Assembly: GCA_003388555.1 (NCBI GenBank)
Contig: QQVD01000042.1
Location: 124,001 to 188,000 of the forward strand
Length of the DNA: 64,000 bases
Reading direction: 5' to 3'
Source of the DNA: Acidobacteriota bacterium
GTDB lineage: Bacteria; Acidobacteriota; Thermoanaerobaculia; Multivoradales; Multivoraceae
Below, piece after piece: positions 18,477 through 26,321 of the stretch. The translations under genes and the position numbers were made by a program. The number at the start of each line of letters is the position of its first letter. Within the stretch, counting starts at the first letter, position 1. The notes under the pieces were generated by a model that was not told the DNA's origin, made no database searches, and saw only the letters and a program-made list of their open reading frames with translations.

Positions 18477-19478
18477 GTGAGCGAGACCAGCCCAGAAGCA
18501 GCACGCCGGTCCAGCCCGACACGCGTCTACCTGCACCCGGCGAGTACGGGCCACCAGGTGCCGCGTGGGTTCCCGGAGTGTCCCGAGCGCATCGAGAGTG
18601 CCGAGGCGGGCCTGCGCCGCCTCGGATGGCAGCTGGTGGAGCGCCCCGACGACTCGCCGGATACGCAGCAACGGGCTCTCGTCGAAGCCGTGCACACGCC
18701 GGAGTACCTGGCGCGGTTCGAACACGCCGTGGCGCGGGGCGCCCGCTTCCTCGACGGATCCGACAACCCGATCTCGGCCGGTACGTCCGCGGCGGCCTGG
18801 GGCGCGGTGACCACCGCCCTGGAGGCGGCACGGGCGACGCTCGCCGGCGAGACCCGGCACGCCTTCTCGCTCACCCGTCCTCCGGGACACCACTGCGAGC
18901 GCGACCGCGCCATGGGATTCTGCTTCCTCAACCAGGTCGCCGTGGTCGCCGAGCACCTGCTGCGCACCACCGACGCCGAGCGGATCGCCATCGTCGATTT
19001 CGACGTGCACCACGGCAACGGCACCCAGCACCTGTTCGAGGAGCGCGCCGACGTCTTCTACCTCAGCCTGCACCAGTGGCCCTTCTATCCCGGCACCGGC
19101 GCCCGGGAGGAGCGGGGCGTCGGAGCGGGCGAGGGCTGCACCCTGAACCTGCCGCTGCCCGCCGGTACCGGCGACGAGGGGTTCCTCGAGGCCTTCGAGG
19201 ACGCGGCCCTGCCGGCGCTGCGCGACTACGGTCCCGACCTGCTGCTGGTGTCGGCGGGATTCGACGCCTGGCGCGGCGACCCTCTCGGCGGCATGAACCT
19301 CAGTGCGCAGGCCTACTGTCGGCTGGGGACCCTCCTGGCGGAGCTCGCCGATGAGCGCTGCGGCGATCGTCTCGTCTCGGTGCTCGAGGGCGGCTACGAT
19401 CTCGCGGCCCTCGCCGACCTCGTCGACGCCTACCTCGCCGGAGCCGCCGGCGTGAGATACTCCAGGGTCTCCCAGTAG
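18477..19478 (+). CDS. Histone-deacetylase-family (acetoin utilisation/APAH-type) amidohydrolase
   Basis: A 333-residue zinc deacetylase of the arginase/HDAC superfamily. R-P-P-G-H-H carries the catalytic His pair. D-F-D-V-H-H-G-N-G-T-Q supplies the zinc Asp and His, G-F-D-A-W the second zinc Asp, and E-G-G-Y-D-L the late conserved Gly-Gly-Tyr. Bacterial members deacetylate acetylpolyamines, small acetamides or acetyl-lysine. A GTG at 18477 is the best start, because the product then reaches the conserved P-E-C-P-E-R substrate-lid motif at about residue 35. Agmatine genes elsewhere in the window make an acetylpolyamine substrate attractive but unproven. Confidence 0.88.
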   Translation: MSETSPEAARRSSPTRVYLHPASTGHQVPRGFPECPERIESAEAGLRRLGWQLVERPDDSPDTQQRALVEAVHTPEYLARFEHAVARGARFLDGSDNPISAGTSAAAWGAVTTALEAARATLAGETRHAFSLTRPPGHHCERDRAMGFCFLNQVAVVAEHLLRTTDAERIAIVDFDVHHGNGTQHLFEERADVFYLSLHQWPFYPGTGAREERGVGAGEGCTLNLPLPAGTGDEGFLEAFEDAALPALRDYGPDLLLVSAGFDAWRGDPLGGMNLSAQAYCRLGTLLAELADERCGDRLVSVLEGGYDLAALADLVDAYLAGAAGVRYSRVSQ

Positions 19479-19564
19479 CGAGGCGGTGCGGGCGCGGCCC
19501 CCTCTTCCGGCGGGTCGCGGTCGCCGTGACCTCGCCTCCCTCGAGCACCAACGGTGATCCACGC

Positions 19565-20653
19565 ATGAGTCCGGCGAAGAAGAAGGCCAGCGCCAAGAAG
19601 AAGACGGCCAGTGCAAAGAAGGCCACCAGCGCCAAGAAGACGAGTACCAGGAAGAAGAAGACTCCCGCCAAGAAGAAGACGACCGCCAAGAAGGTGACGC
19701 CGCCGCGTCGCGGCAAGCCGACGATGGTGCTCTTCGGCGAAGGGGACCTGGCGACCGCCTGCCTCGAACACCTCAGTGAGACCGGCTCCTTCGAGCTGCC
19801 GCTGCTGGTCACCGTGCCCACCAGTGCCGACCGCTCCTACGCCGGCACCAAGGGACTGCATGCGATGGCGAAACGCTGCGGTGTCGACAAGGTGCTGTTC
19901 AAGCGCAGCGCCGCCGCCGAGGTGACCGAGCGCATCGAAGCGCTCGAACCGACGCTGATCGTCTTCACCGACTTCTACCGTTCACAGGCGAACGAGCTGT
20001 TCCCGGAGCGAGACAACTGCTTCCGGCTGCACTGTTCGTTGCTGCCGAAGCTGCGCGGCGCCGATCCGCTGCGCCGGGCGCTCGACAACGGCGACAAGGT
20101 GCTCGGCGCGACCCTGATCGAGTGTGTCGAAGAGCCCTACGAGGGCCCGATCCTGGGCCGTGCCGAGGTCGAGACCGACGGCGAGGAGAAGTACGGCTTC
20201 ATCTGTGACGAAGTGCACCAGGCCGCCGCCGAGCTGCTCGAGGAGGTCGGCGCCAAGCTGGCGGCCGGCAAGCGGGTCAAGCGTTCGCCGCAGAGCGACA
20301 AGGGAGTCACCCTGGCCGGCCGGATGACCGAGCAGCATCGCAAGGTGCCCTGGGTGCGCGGCGCCGCCCAGGTCTACAACCGCCTGCGCGCCTTCGCTCC
20401 CCATCCGGGCCTGGTCACCCTGGTGCAGCGCCGCCAGGCGGTGATCGAAGGCGGCACTCCGATGACCTGGGAGACGGCGCCGTTCGGGCTGCCGGGCACC
20501 TTCCTCGGCGTGCGCCAGGGCCGCATCGCGGTGCTCTGCGGCGAGAACTCGGTGTTCGGCATCTCGCGCCTCGGATGGGAGGGCGAGGAGGCCATGGGCG
20601 CCGCCGAGTTCGTAAGCAAGGAGCGCCTCAGCATGGGAACGCGCTTCGTCTGA
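19565..20653 (+). CDS. Formyltransferase-fold protein with histone-H1-like Lys/Ala tail
   Basis: A 362-residue protein. Residues 1-50 are a basic tail (18 Lys in 50) built of S-A-K-K and A-K-K-K steps, like the DNA-binding tail of histone H1 or bacterial AlgP. From about 53 a formyltransferase N-domain follows, with H-C-S-L-L-P-K-L-R-G at 156-165 and G-A-T-L-I-E-C, then a C-terminal beta domain as in methionyl-tRNA formyltransferase. The family's catalytic Asn two residues before the His is Arg154 here, and the D-T-G motif reads Y-E-G, so normal formyl transfer is doubtful. The ATG at 19565 begins the tail. It follows the HDAC gene by 86 bp. Confidence 0.75.
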   Translation: MSPAKKKASAKKKTASAKKATSAKKTSTRKKKTPAKKKTTAKKVTPPRRGKPTMVLFGEGDLATACLEHLSETGSFELPLLVTVPTSADRSYAGTKGLHAMAKRCGVDKVLFKRSAAAEVTERIEALEPTLIVFTDFYRSQANELFPERDNCFRLHCSLLPKLRGADPLRRALDNGDKVLGATLIECVEEPYEGPILGRAEVETDGEEKYGFICDEVHQAAAELLEEVGAKLAAGKRVKRSPQSDKGVTLAGRMTEQHRKVPWVRGAAQVYNRLRAFAPHPGLVTLVQRRQAVIEGGTPMTWETAPFGLPGTFLGVRQGRIAVLCGENSVFGISRLGWEGEEAMGAAEFVSKERLSMGTRFV

Positions 20654-20858
20654 GCCGCTGAGGGTGAGGCGACCGAGACCGCGAGTGTCGACGAGATCCC
20701 CAGCACGCCCGCGCTCGAGGCCCGGGCGGGGCTCGTCAGGGGCCGGCGGCGCTGAAACATCCCTCCCGGCGGCAGCGTAGATCGAGCGCGAACCCCCCGC
20801 ACGGCCGACCTGCGTCAGTTCTGGCGTCAGGGCCGCGATGGCACGAGAGGAGTTGCCG

Positions 20859-22466
20859 ATGTCCGCAGCGCAGTCCGTCCGAGATCATTGCCGGGTCGTC
20901 CGCGTCCTCCCGCCAATGCTCCTGCTGACGCTCCTGATCCTCCTCGGCGGCGGGGCGGCGGTGGCCGGGGCAGCCATGGACGCCCCCACCTTCGTCGACC
21001 ACGTGGCGCCGCTGCTGCACCAGAACTGCGCCGGCTGCCACCGGCCCGGCGACATCGCGCCGATGGCGCTGCGCAGCTACGACGAGGTGCGTCCGTGGGC
21101 GAAGTCGATCGCTCGCGTGGTCCAGGACCGCGAGATGCCGCCGTGGGACGCCGACCCGGGATACGGGCCGTGGTCCAACGACATCAGCCTGTCGCAGGAG
21201 GAGATCGATCTGCTGACCCGCTGGGTCGCCGCCGGGGCGCCGCGCGGCGAGGGGGCGGAGCCGGCGCTGCCGGAGGCCGCCGACCCGGACGCCTGGAGGC
21301 TCGGCGAGCCCGACTGGGTGTGGGAGTTCGATCCGGTCGAGGTCACGGCCGACGGCCCCGACTCCTTCGTCGTCGTGCCGATCCCCAACGACGCGGAGGA
21401 GGACCGCTGGATCACCGGCATCGAGGTCAAGCCCGGAGACCCCTCGGTGGTGCACCACTTCATCCTCTGGCGGGCCGACGAGGCGAACAGCAACCAGGAG
21501 TCGTGGATGGGTGGCTGGGCTGCGGGCGCGCCGCAGGCCATGCTGCCGCCGGGCACGGCCCGCTTCCTGCCCGCCGGGCGCTCGATGCTCGGGGACTTCC
21601 ACTACCACCCGAGCGGTGAGGCGACCGTCGACCAGACCAAGATCGGTTTCCACTTCGCCTCGGAGGAGGAGATCGAGAAGGAGCTGGTCAACCTCTGGAT
21701 CCTGAACGCCGAGTTCCGCATCCCGCCGGGGGCGCCGAACCACCGCGCCGAGGCGTCCCACACCTTCCGCGAGGACGTGCGCGTCCTCTCGCTGGCGCCG
21801 CACATGCACTACCGCGGCAAGGACATGACCTACACCGCGGTGCTGCCGGACGGCGAGAGCAGAGAGCTGCTCAAGGTCAGCGACTACGACTTCAACTGGC
21901 AGATGGGCTACGACTTCGCGCAGCCGCTCGACCTGCCGGCGGGCTCGCGCATCGACGTCGTCGCCCACTGGGACAACTCGCCGGACAATCCCGCCAACCC
22001 GGACCCGACCAAGGAGGTCACCTTCGGCACCGACTCCACCGACGAGATGATGATCGGCTTCGTCGACTACGTGGTGCAGGAGGGCCGTCGTCCGAAGCCG
22101 GCCAGCCCGGTGATCAGCAAGTTGGTGGAGCTCGCGGAACGCTACCCGGGCCAGGCCTGGAGGCTCGATCTGGCGCGCTCTCCGGGCGCCGATCCCGAGC
22201 CGATGGCGATCCATCTGCCGAGGAACGGTGATTCCGGCGGCTGGTACGTGCAGTTCGGCAACCTGGCGCTGCCGGCCCCGATCCAGGAGATCGAGTGGAA
22301 CGGCGACCGGGTGTCCGCCAAGGCGCTGCTGCCGGGACAGGAGCCGGTGCCCCTCACGGCCACGGTCGATCCGGCGAGCGGCGAGCTGACGCTCGAGATG
22401 TTCGGCGGCGAGATGATCGGCTCGCCGGCCGAGCGTGAGCGCTCGGCGCTGCCGGAAGGCCCCTGA
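20859..22466 (+). CDS. Cytochrome c fused to copper type II monooxygenase-like (PHM) domain
   Basis: A 535-residue exported protein. After a signal peptide comes a small heme-c domain with C-A-G-C-H at 57-61. Then a two-part beta fold like the copper type II, ascorbate-dependent monooxygenases follows: V-V-H-H-F-I-L-W resembles the CuH site and H-M-H-Y-R-G the CuM site, with a further H-Y-H-P. Such fusions are recurrent in Acidobacteriota and Planctomycetota. A periplasmic copper oxidase or monooxygenase fed electrons through the heme is inferred. The ATG at 20859 is preceded by GAGAGGAG; an in-frame ATG at 20838 lacks one. Confidence 0.82.
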   Translation: MSAAQSVRDHCRVVRVLPPMLLLTLLILLGGGAAVAGAAMDAPTFVDHVAPLLHQNCAGCHRPGDIAPMALRSYDEVRPWAKSIARVVQDREMPPWDADPGYGPWSNDISLSQEEIDLLTRWVAAGAPRGEGAEPALPEAADPDAWRLGEPDWVWEFDPVEVTADGPDSFVVVPIPNDAEEDRWITGIEVKPGDPSVVHHFILWRADEANSNQESWMGGWAAGAPQAMLPPGTARFLPAGRSMLGDFHYHPSGEATVDQTKIGFHFASEEEIEKELVNLWILNAEFRIPPGAPNHRAEASHTFREDVRVLSLAPHMHYRGKDMTYTAVLPDGESRELLKVSDYDFNWQMGYDFAQPLDLPAGSRIDVVAHWDNSPDNPANPDPTKEVTFGTDSTDEMMIGFVDYVVQEGRRPKPASPVISKLVELAERYPGQAWRLDLARSPGADPEPMAIHLPRNGDSGGWYVQFGNLALPAPIQEIEWNGDRVSAKALLPGQEPVPLTATVDPASGELTLEMFGGEMIGSPAERERSALPEGP

Positions 22467-22474
22467 GCGAGCTG

Positions 22475-22514
22475 GCCGATCTTCGGCTCGGAGTCACTGC
22501 CTGCGGCCGCAGGC
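22475..22514. terminator. Two hairpins between convergent genes
   Basis: GCCGA-TCT-TCGGC (22475-22487) and the perfect 16-bp palindrome GCCTGCGGCCGCAGGC (22499-22514) lie between the cytochrome-PHM gene and leuB, which converge. Either could terminate both transcripts. There is no T-tract. Confidence 0.5.
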
Positions 22515-22545
22515 GTCGTCGTCGGGCGATCCGCTCGGCCGCCGC

Positions 22546-23661
22546 TCAGCCGCTCTCGTCGAGGGCGGCGAGCACTGCTTCGCTCATCGCCGCGGTGCTG
22601 CCTGCGCCGCCCAGGTCGGGAGTGCGGACGCCGCGCTCGAGCGCTCGCGCCACGGCCTGCTCGACCCGCTGCGCCAGGTCGTCGCGGCCCAGCGAGTGGC
22701 GCAGCAGCATCGCCGCCGAGAGGATCGCGCCGATCGGGTTGGCCTTGCCGCTGCCGGCGATGTCCGGCGCCGAGCCGTGCACCGGCTCGTAGAGCCCCAG
22801 CGAGCCGGTGCCGAGTGACGCGGAGGGCAGCAGGCCGAGCGAGCCGGCGAGCACCGAGGCCTCGTCGCTGAGGATGTCGCCGAAGAGGTTGCCGGCGAGT
22901 ATGACGTCGAAGGCGGCTGGGCGGGTTATCAGGTGCATGGCGCAGGCGTCGACCAGCACGTGCTCGAGCTCGACGTCGGGATACTGCTCGCCGATGCGGG
23001 TCACGGTGCGGCGCCACAGGCGCATCGAGGCGAGCACGTTGGCCTTGTCGACGCTCGAGACCTTGCCCCGGCGCTCGCGCGCGGCGCGGAAGGCGACGTG
23101 GGCGACCCGCTCGACCTCGGTGACGGAGTACTCCATGGTGTCGAAGGCACTGAGGCCGTCCTCCGACTCCTCCTGCTCGCGGCGGCGCCCGAAGTAGAGG
23201 CCGCCGGTCAGCTCGCGCACGATCAGCAGGTCGACGCCGCCGATCAGGTCGGAGCGCAGCGGCGTCAGGTCGCCGAGGGCCGAGAAGAGCGGCACCGGCC
23301 GCAGGTTGGCGAACAGCTCGAGCTCGCGCCGCAGCCGCAGCAGCCCCTGTTCGGGGCGCACCGGCGCCGAGGGATCGGACCACTTCGGCCCACCGACCGC
23401 TCCGAGCAGGATCGCGTCGGCGCGCCGGCAGAGCGACAGCGTCTCGTCCGGCAGGGCGGAGCCGGTCTCGTCGATCGCGCGGCCGCCCACCAGGGCGGTC
23501 TCGAAGCGCACCGGCTCGAGCACGGCGGCGAGGACCTCACGCGCCGCGCCGGTGACCTCCGGGCCGATGCCGTCGCCGGGCAGCAGGGCGACGGTCGGGT
23601 TCTTTCTGCTGCCGCCTAGGGCTGCGTCTCGCGGCGTCTCGCCGCCCGCTTGGCTGGACAC
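22546..23661 (-). CDS. leuB: 3-isopropylmalate dehydrogenase
   Basis: A 371-residue NAD-dependent beta-decarboxylating dehydrogenase of leucine synthesis, oxidising 3-isopropylmalate to 2-oxoisocaproate after decarboxylation. L-L-P-G-D-G-I-G-P-E-V begins the fold, V-R-E-L-T-G-G-L-Y-F-G is the LeuB-specific active-site segment, S-V-D-K-A-N-V carries the catalytic Lys, and G-S-L-G-L-L-P-S-A-S and H-G-S-A-P-D-I-A-G close the NAD pocket. I chose the GTG at 23661; a TTG at 23670 is equally possible. No other leu genes are in the window. A short gap separates it from the methyltransferase gene on the same strand. Confidence 0.95.
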   Translation of the reverse strand: MSSQAGGETPRDAALGGSRKNPTVALLPGDGIGPEVTGAAREVLAAVLEPVRFETALVGGRAIDETGSALPDETLSLCRRADAILLGAVGGPKWSDPSAPVRPEQGLLRLRRELELFANLRPVPLFSALGDLTPLRSDLIGGVDLLIVRELTGGLYFGRRREQEESEDGLSAFDTMEYSVTEVERVAHVAFRAARERRGKVSSVDKANVLASMRLWRRTVTRIGEQYPDVELEHVLVDACAMHLITRPAAFDVILAGNLFGDILSDEASVLAGSLGLLPSASLGTGSLGLYEPVHGSAPDIAGSGKANPIGAILSAAMLLRHSLGRDDLAQRVEQAVARALERGVRTPDLGGAGSTAAMSEAVLAALDESG

Positions 23662-23699
23662 GGCGGGCAACGTAGCACACCGCTCGATTGGCGCGGCGG

Positions 23700-24839
23700 T
23701 CAGCGACGGAGGAGCGCCAACGCTTCGATCTGGGAGGTCTGCGGCATCATGTCGATGGCCTGCGCCGAGACCAGCTTCCAGCCGCCGCCGCGCAGCACGG
23801 CGAGGTCGCGCACCAGGGTCGTGGGGTCGCAGGAGAGGTAGGCGAGGGAGCGCGCCTGCGAGCTCAGGATGAGGTCGAGGGTGGCGCGGTCGGCGCCGGC
23901 GGCGGAGGGGTTGAGCACCACGGCGTCGGCCTTCTCGCCGCTCAGTCGCCTGACGGCGCGGTGGATCGGGCTGGCGACTACTTCGACGTTGTCCACCGAG
24001 GCCCGGCGGATCGTCGCCCTGGCGTCGGCGACGGCGCTGCGCACGCCTTCGACGCAGAGCACCCGACGGAAGCGGTCGCGCAGCGCCAGGCCGTGGGTGC
24101 CGACACCGGCGTAGAGATCGAGCAGGACCCGGCCTTCGGTGAAGAAGTCGCGCATGCGCTGGTGGATCAGCGGCAGCATGTCGAGGTTGACCTGGAAGAA
24201 CGAGCCGGGAGAGACGCGCAACTCGAGATCGCCGGACGTCACCCAGACCTCACGTTCGCCGGCGAGCGGCTCGATGGCGCCCTTGAGCACCTGCGGCCCG
24301 GGCGAGCGGTTGAGGTTGACCGCCAGTCCCGCCACCCGCGGGCAGGCGTCGAGGATGGCTTCGACCGGAAGTGCGGTCTCCGGCATCTCTTCGGCCTTGA
24401 GCACCAGTGTCAGGTGCTGGCGTCGGGGGTCGGTGCCGCAGCGCAGGTCGACGTGGCGCAGCGCGAAGGGGAAGCGCCGGCGCCCGTTGAGCAGGTCGCG
24501 CAGCTCGCGGGTGGTCTCGAGCAGCTCGGGCACCAGCACCCTGCACGAAGGCGCGTCGACGACCTCGCGGGTGCCGCGGCGGAAGTAGCCCAGCGACCAG
24601 TTGCGCTCGCGGTCCGAGGAGAGCGTCATCTTGGCCCGGTTGCGGTAGCCGACCGTGCGCGGCGACGGCACCGTCGGCAGCAGCTGTCGTGGGTCGAGGC
24701 GCCCTTCGGCGCTCAGCGTGCGGCGCAGCTCCTCACGCTTGCGCTCGAGCTGCGACGCGTATGTCTCGCGCAGCAGCGAACAGGCACCGCAGGGAACCCG
24801 GTGCGGGCAGTCGACGGCCTCGTGCAGGGGAGAGCTCAC
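23700..24839 (-). CDS. TrmA/RlmD-family RNA (uracil-5)-methyltransferase
   Basis: A 379-residue SAM-dependent RNA methyltransferase. The N-terminus holds Cys11, Cys17, Cys20 and Cys99, the spacing of a 4Fe-4S site as in RlmD, but there is no TRAM domain in front. S-F-F-Q-V-N, L-D-L-Y-A-G-V-G-T and the catalytic Cys in Y-L-S-C-D-P-T-T follow the family. The normally invariant D-P-P-R motif is replaced by N-P-S-A-A-G, which is unexpected near the catalytic pocket. The target is probably a uridine in 23S rRNA or tRNA; the subfamily is not resolved. Confidence 0.85.
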   Translation of the reverse strand: MSSPLHEAVDCPHRVPCGACSLLRETYASQLERKREELRRTLSAEGRLDPRQLLPTVPSPRTVGYRNRAKMTLSSDRERNWSLGYFRRGTREVVDAPSCRVLVPELLETTRELRDLLNGRRRFPFALRHVDLRCGTDPRRQHLTLVLKAEEMPETALPVEAILDACPRVAGLAVNLNRSPGPQVLKGAIEPLAGEREVWVTSGDLELRVSPGSFFQVNLDMLPLIHQRMRDFFTEGRVLLDLYAGVGTHGLALRDRFRRVLCVEGVRSAVADARATIRRASVDNVEVVASPIHRAVRRLSGEKADAVVLNPSAAGADRATLDLILSSQARSLAYLSCDPTTLVRDLAVLRGGGWKLVSAQAIDMMPQTSQIEALALLRR

Positions 24840-24890
24840 GCCGCGAAGGCTAGTCGATCAGGCCCCTCGGTTGTCAGGGCGGCGAGAGTC

Positions 24891-25685
24891 TCAGCGCCTG
24901 CGGGGCAGCAGGGCGAGCTGCCGCGACTGCGCCACCAGGCGGCCCTGCTCGTCCCACACCTCGCCGTCCTCCTCGAGCATGCCGCCGGTGATGAAGCGGG
25001 TGCTGAAGCGGCAGCGCAGCCAGCCCGGCGCCGGCTCGCAGCGGACATGGGCGGTGAGCTCGAGGGTGGGGGTCCAGGCGACCGGCAGGTTGGCGTTGAA
25101 GATGGTCGGGGGGAAGACGTCGACCGCCAGCAGCAGCGCGAAGGCGTCGATCGGCTCGTCGTCCACCAGCCGCAACCAGCCGCGGAACTCGGGCCTGCCG
25201 CTCGGTCGACCTGAGGTGAAGGCGAAGTCGTCGGGGTGCAGGCGCAGCTCGACGCGGCCCATGATCGCCGGCGGAAAACCTCCCGCGGTCGGTTCGATGC
25301 GTGGACACTCCTCGGGCGGAGGCAGCTCGGGCGGCCGGGCGTCGACCCGTACCGTCTCACCGAGGTCGGTGCGCTCGGTGAAGCTGCCGAGCAGCTCGAC
25401 CAGTGGACTGCCGGCTCTGCTCAGGGTGGCGCGCACGGTCGTCAGGCGCCGTCCCTGCTTGACCACCGCCGGCTCGATGCGCACCGGCCCGACCTCGCCT
25501 GGCGCCAGGAAGTGGGCGGTGACCGACACCGGGTGCGGTCGGCTCGCAGCAGCCATTGCGCGGGCGCCGATCGCCATCAGGTAGCCGCCGTTGGCCTTGC
25601 CGACGACGTCCCAACCGTCGCGGATCGCGGACTCGTAGGCACCGTCGCCAGCGGCACGGACCTCGGTGTCGGCGCGGAAGCTCAT
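24891..25685 (-). CDS. Acyl-CoA thioesterase-like double-hotdog protein
   Basis: A 264-residue protein of the TesB-like thioesterase superfamily. The N-terminal hotdog has W-D-V-V-G-K-A-N-G-G-Y-L-M-A and V-T-A-H-F-L-A-P, and the C-terminal hotdog ends with G-M-L-E-E-D-G-E-V-W-D, the expected late acidic segment. Such enzymes hydrolyse acyl-CoAs, often with unusual acyl chains. The ATG at 25685 is preceded by GAGAGGACG on its strand, which rules out the longer upstream frame. It is followed by the RNA methyltransferase gene with about 50 bp between. Confidence 0.82.
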   Translation of the reverse strand: MSFRADTEVRAAGDGAYESAIRDGWDVVGKANGGYLMAIGARAMAAASRPHPVSVTAHFLAPGEVGPVRIEPAVVKQGRRLTTVRATLSRAGSPLVELLGSFTERTDLGETVRVDARPPELPPPEECPRIEPTAGGFPPAIMGRVELRLHPDDFAFTSGRPSGRPEFRGWLRLVDDEPIDAFALLLAVDVFPPTIFNANLPVAWTPTLELTAHVRCEPAPGWLRCRFSTRFITGGMLEEDGEVWDEQGRLVAQSRQLALLPRRR

Positions 25686-25759
25686 CGGACGTCCTCTCGG
25701 AGGTGGTGGCGGTCGAACCGGCGGTAATCGTAGCGACAGCGTTGCTGTGGCGGCGACCG

Positions 25760-25936
25760 CTACGCCCGCACCGTCCGGCCGTCGTCGCGACGGTTCCCCG
25801 ACCGCCGCGCTCTGCGTCGCTCGCGCAGCATGTCGAGGGTCAGGTGGTACCTGTCGACGACGGTGATCGCAACGCCCGCGAAGGTGATGACGGTCACCGC
25901 GAGACCGACCGCGAAGATCGCCAGATCGGAGTTCAT
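25760..25936 (-). CDS. Small single-pass membrane protein
   Basis: A 58-residue protein with one hydrophobic segment (about residues 5-25) and a strongly basic C-terminal tail (R-E-R-R-R-A-R-R). Its ATG overlaps the stop of the upstream small gene as ATGA, which supports real translation and coupling. I do not recognise a family; the topology suggests an inner-membrane subunit or regulator with a cytoplasmic basic tail. Confidence 0.55.
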   Translation of the reverse strand: MNSDLAIFAVGLAVTVITFAGVAITVVDRYHLTLDMLRERRRARRSGNRRDDGRTVRA

Positions 25937-26166
25937 CGGCGACCACCGTCGTTCAGGACGAGGCAGCCGAGCGACAGGATGGAAGGCACCCAGAGCCCGA
26001 CGAACAGGCCCTGCTCCTTGGATCCGGTGAACCAAAGAGTGACCGAGAAGAGGAAGGAGACGAAGGCTGCGACGAGGAAGAGCAGACGGGCGCGGCTGAT
26101 GGCGCGGCGGCTGGCATCCTCGTCGGTGACGAAGTCGGAGGGGGAGGTGGCCTGGCTGGTGGACAT
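25933..26166 (-). CDS. Small two-pass membrane protein
   Basis: A 77-residue protein with a Ser/Thr/Asp-rich N-terminus and two hydrophobic segments (about 27-45 and 52-70) separated by a short polar turn. The ATG at 26166 has GGAG seven bases upstream; an ATG four codons earlier (26178) is an alternative. It is coupled by ATGA to the next small membrane gene, so the two probably act together. Family not recognised. Confidence 0.55.
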   Translation of the reverse strand: MSTSQATSPSDFVTDEDASRRAISRARLLFLVAAFVSFLFSVTLWFTGSKEQGLFVGLWVPSILSLGCLVLNDGGRR

Positions 26167-26321
26167 GCGGAGCTCCATCTCGGGAGAGGTGTCGGCGCCA
26201 GCAACGCGCTGGTACCTGGGATGCGGACTCGGGCCGCGCTGCCGAACGCTTCGGGCCGCCGATCGGCGTGGATGTGCGAGGGCTGTCGACCGCCGGAGCG
26301 TCTGTGGGAGACTGCGCCGCG

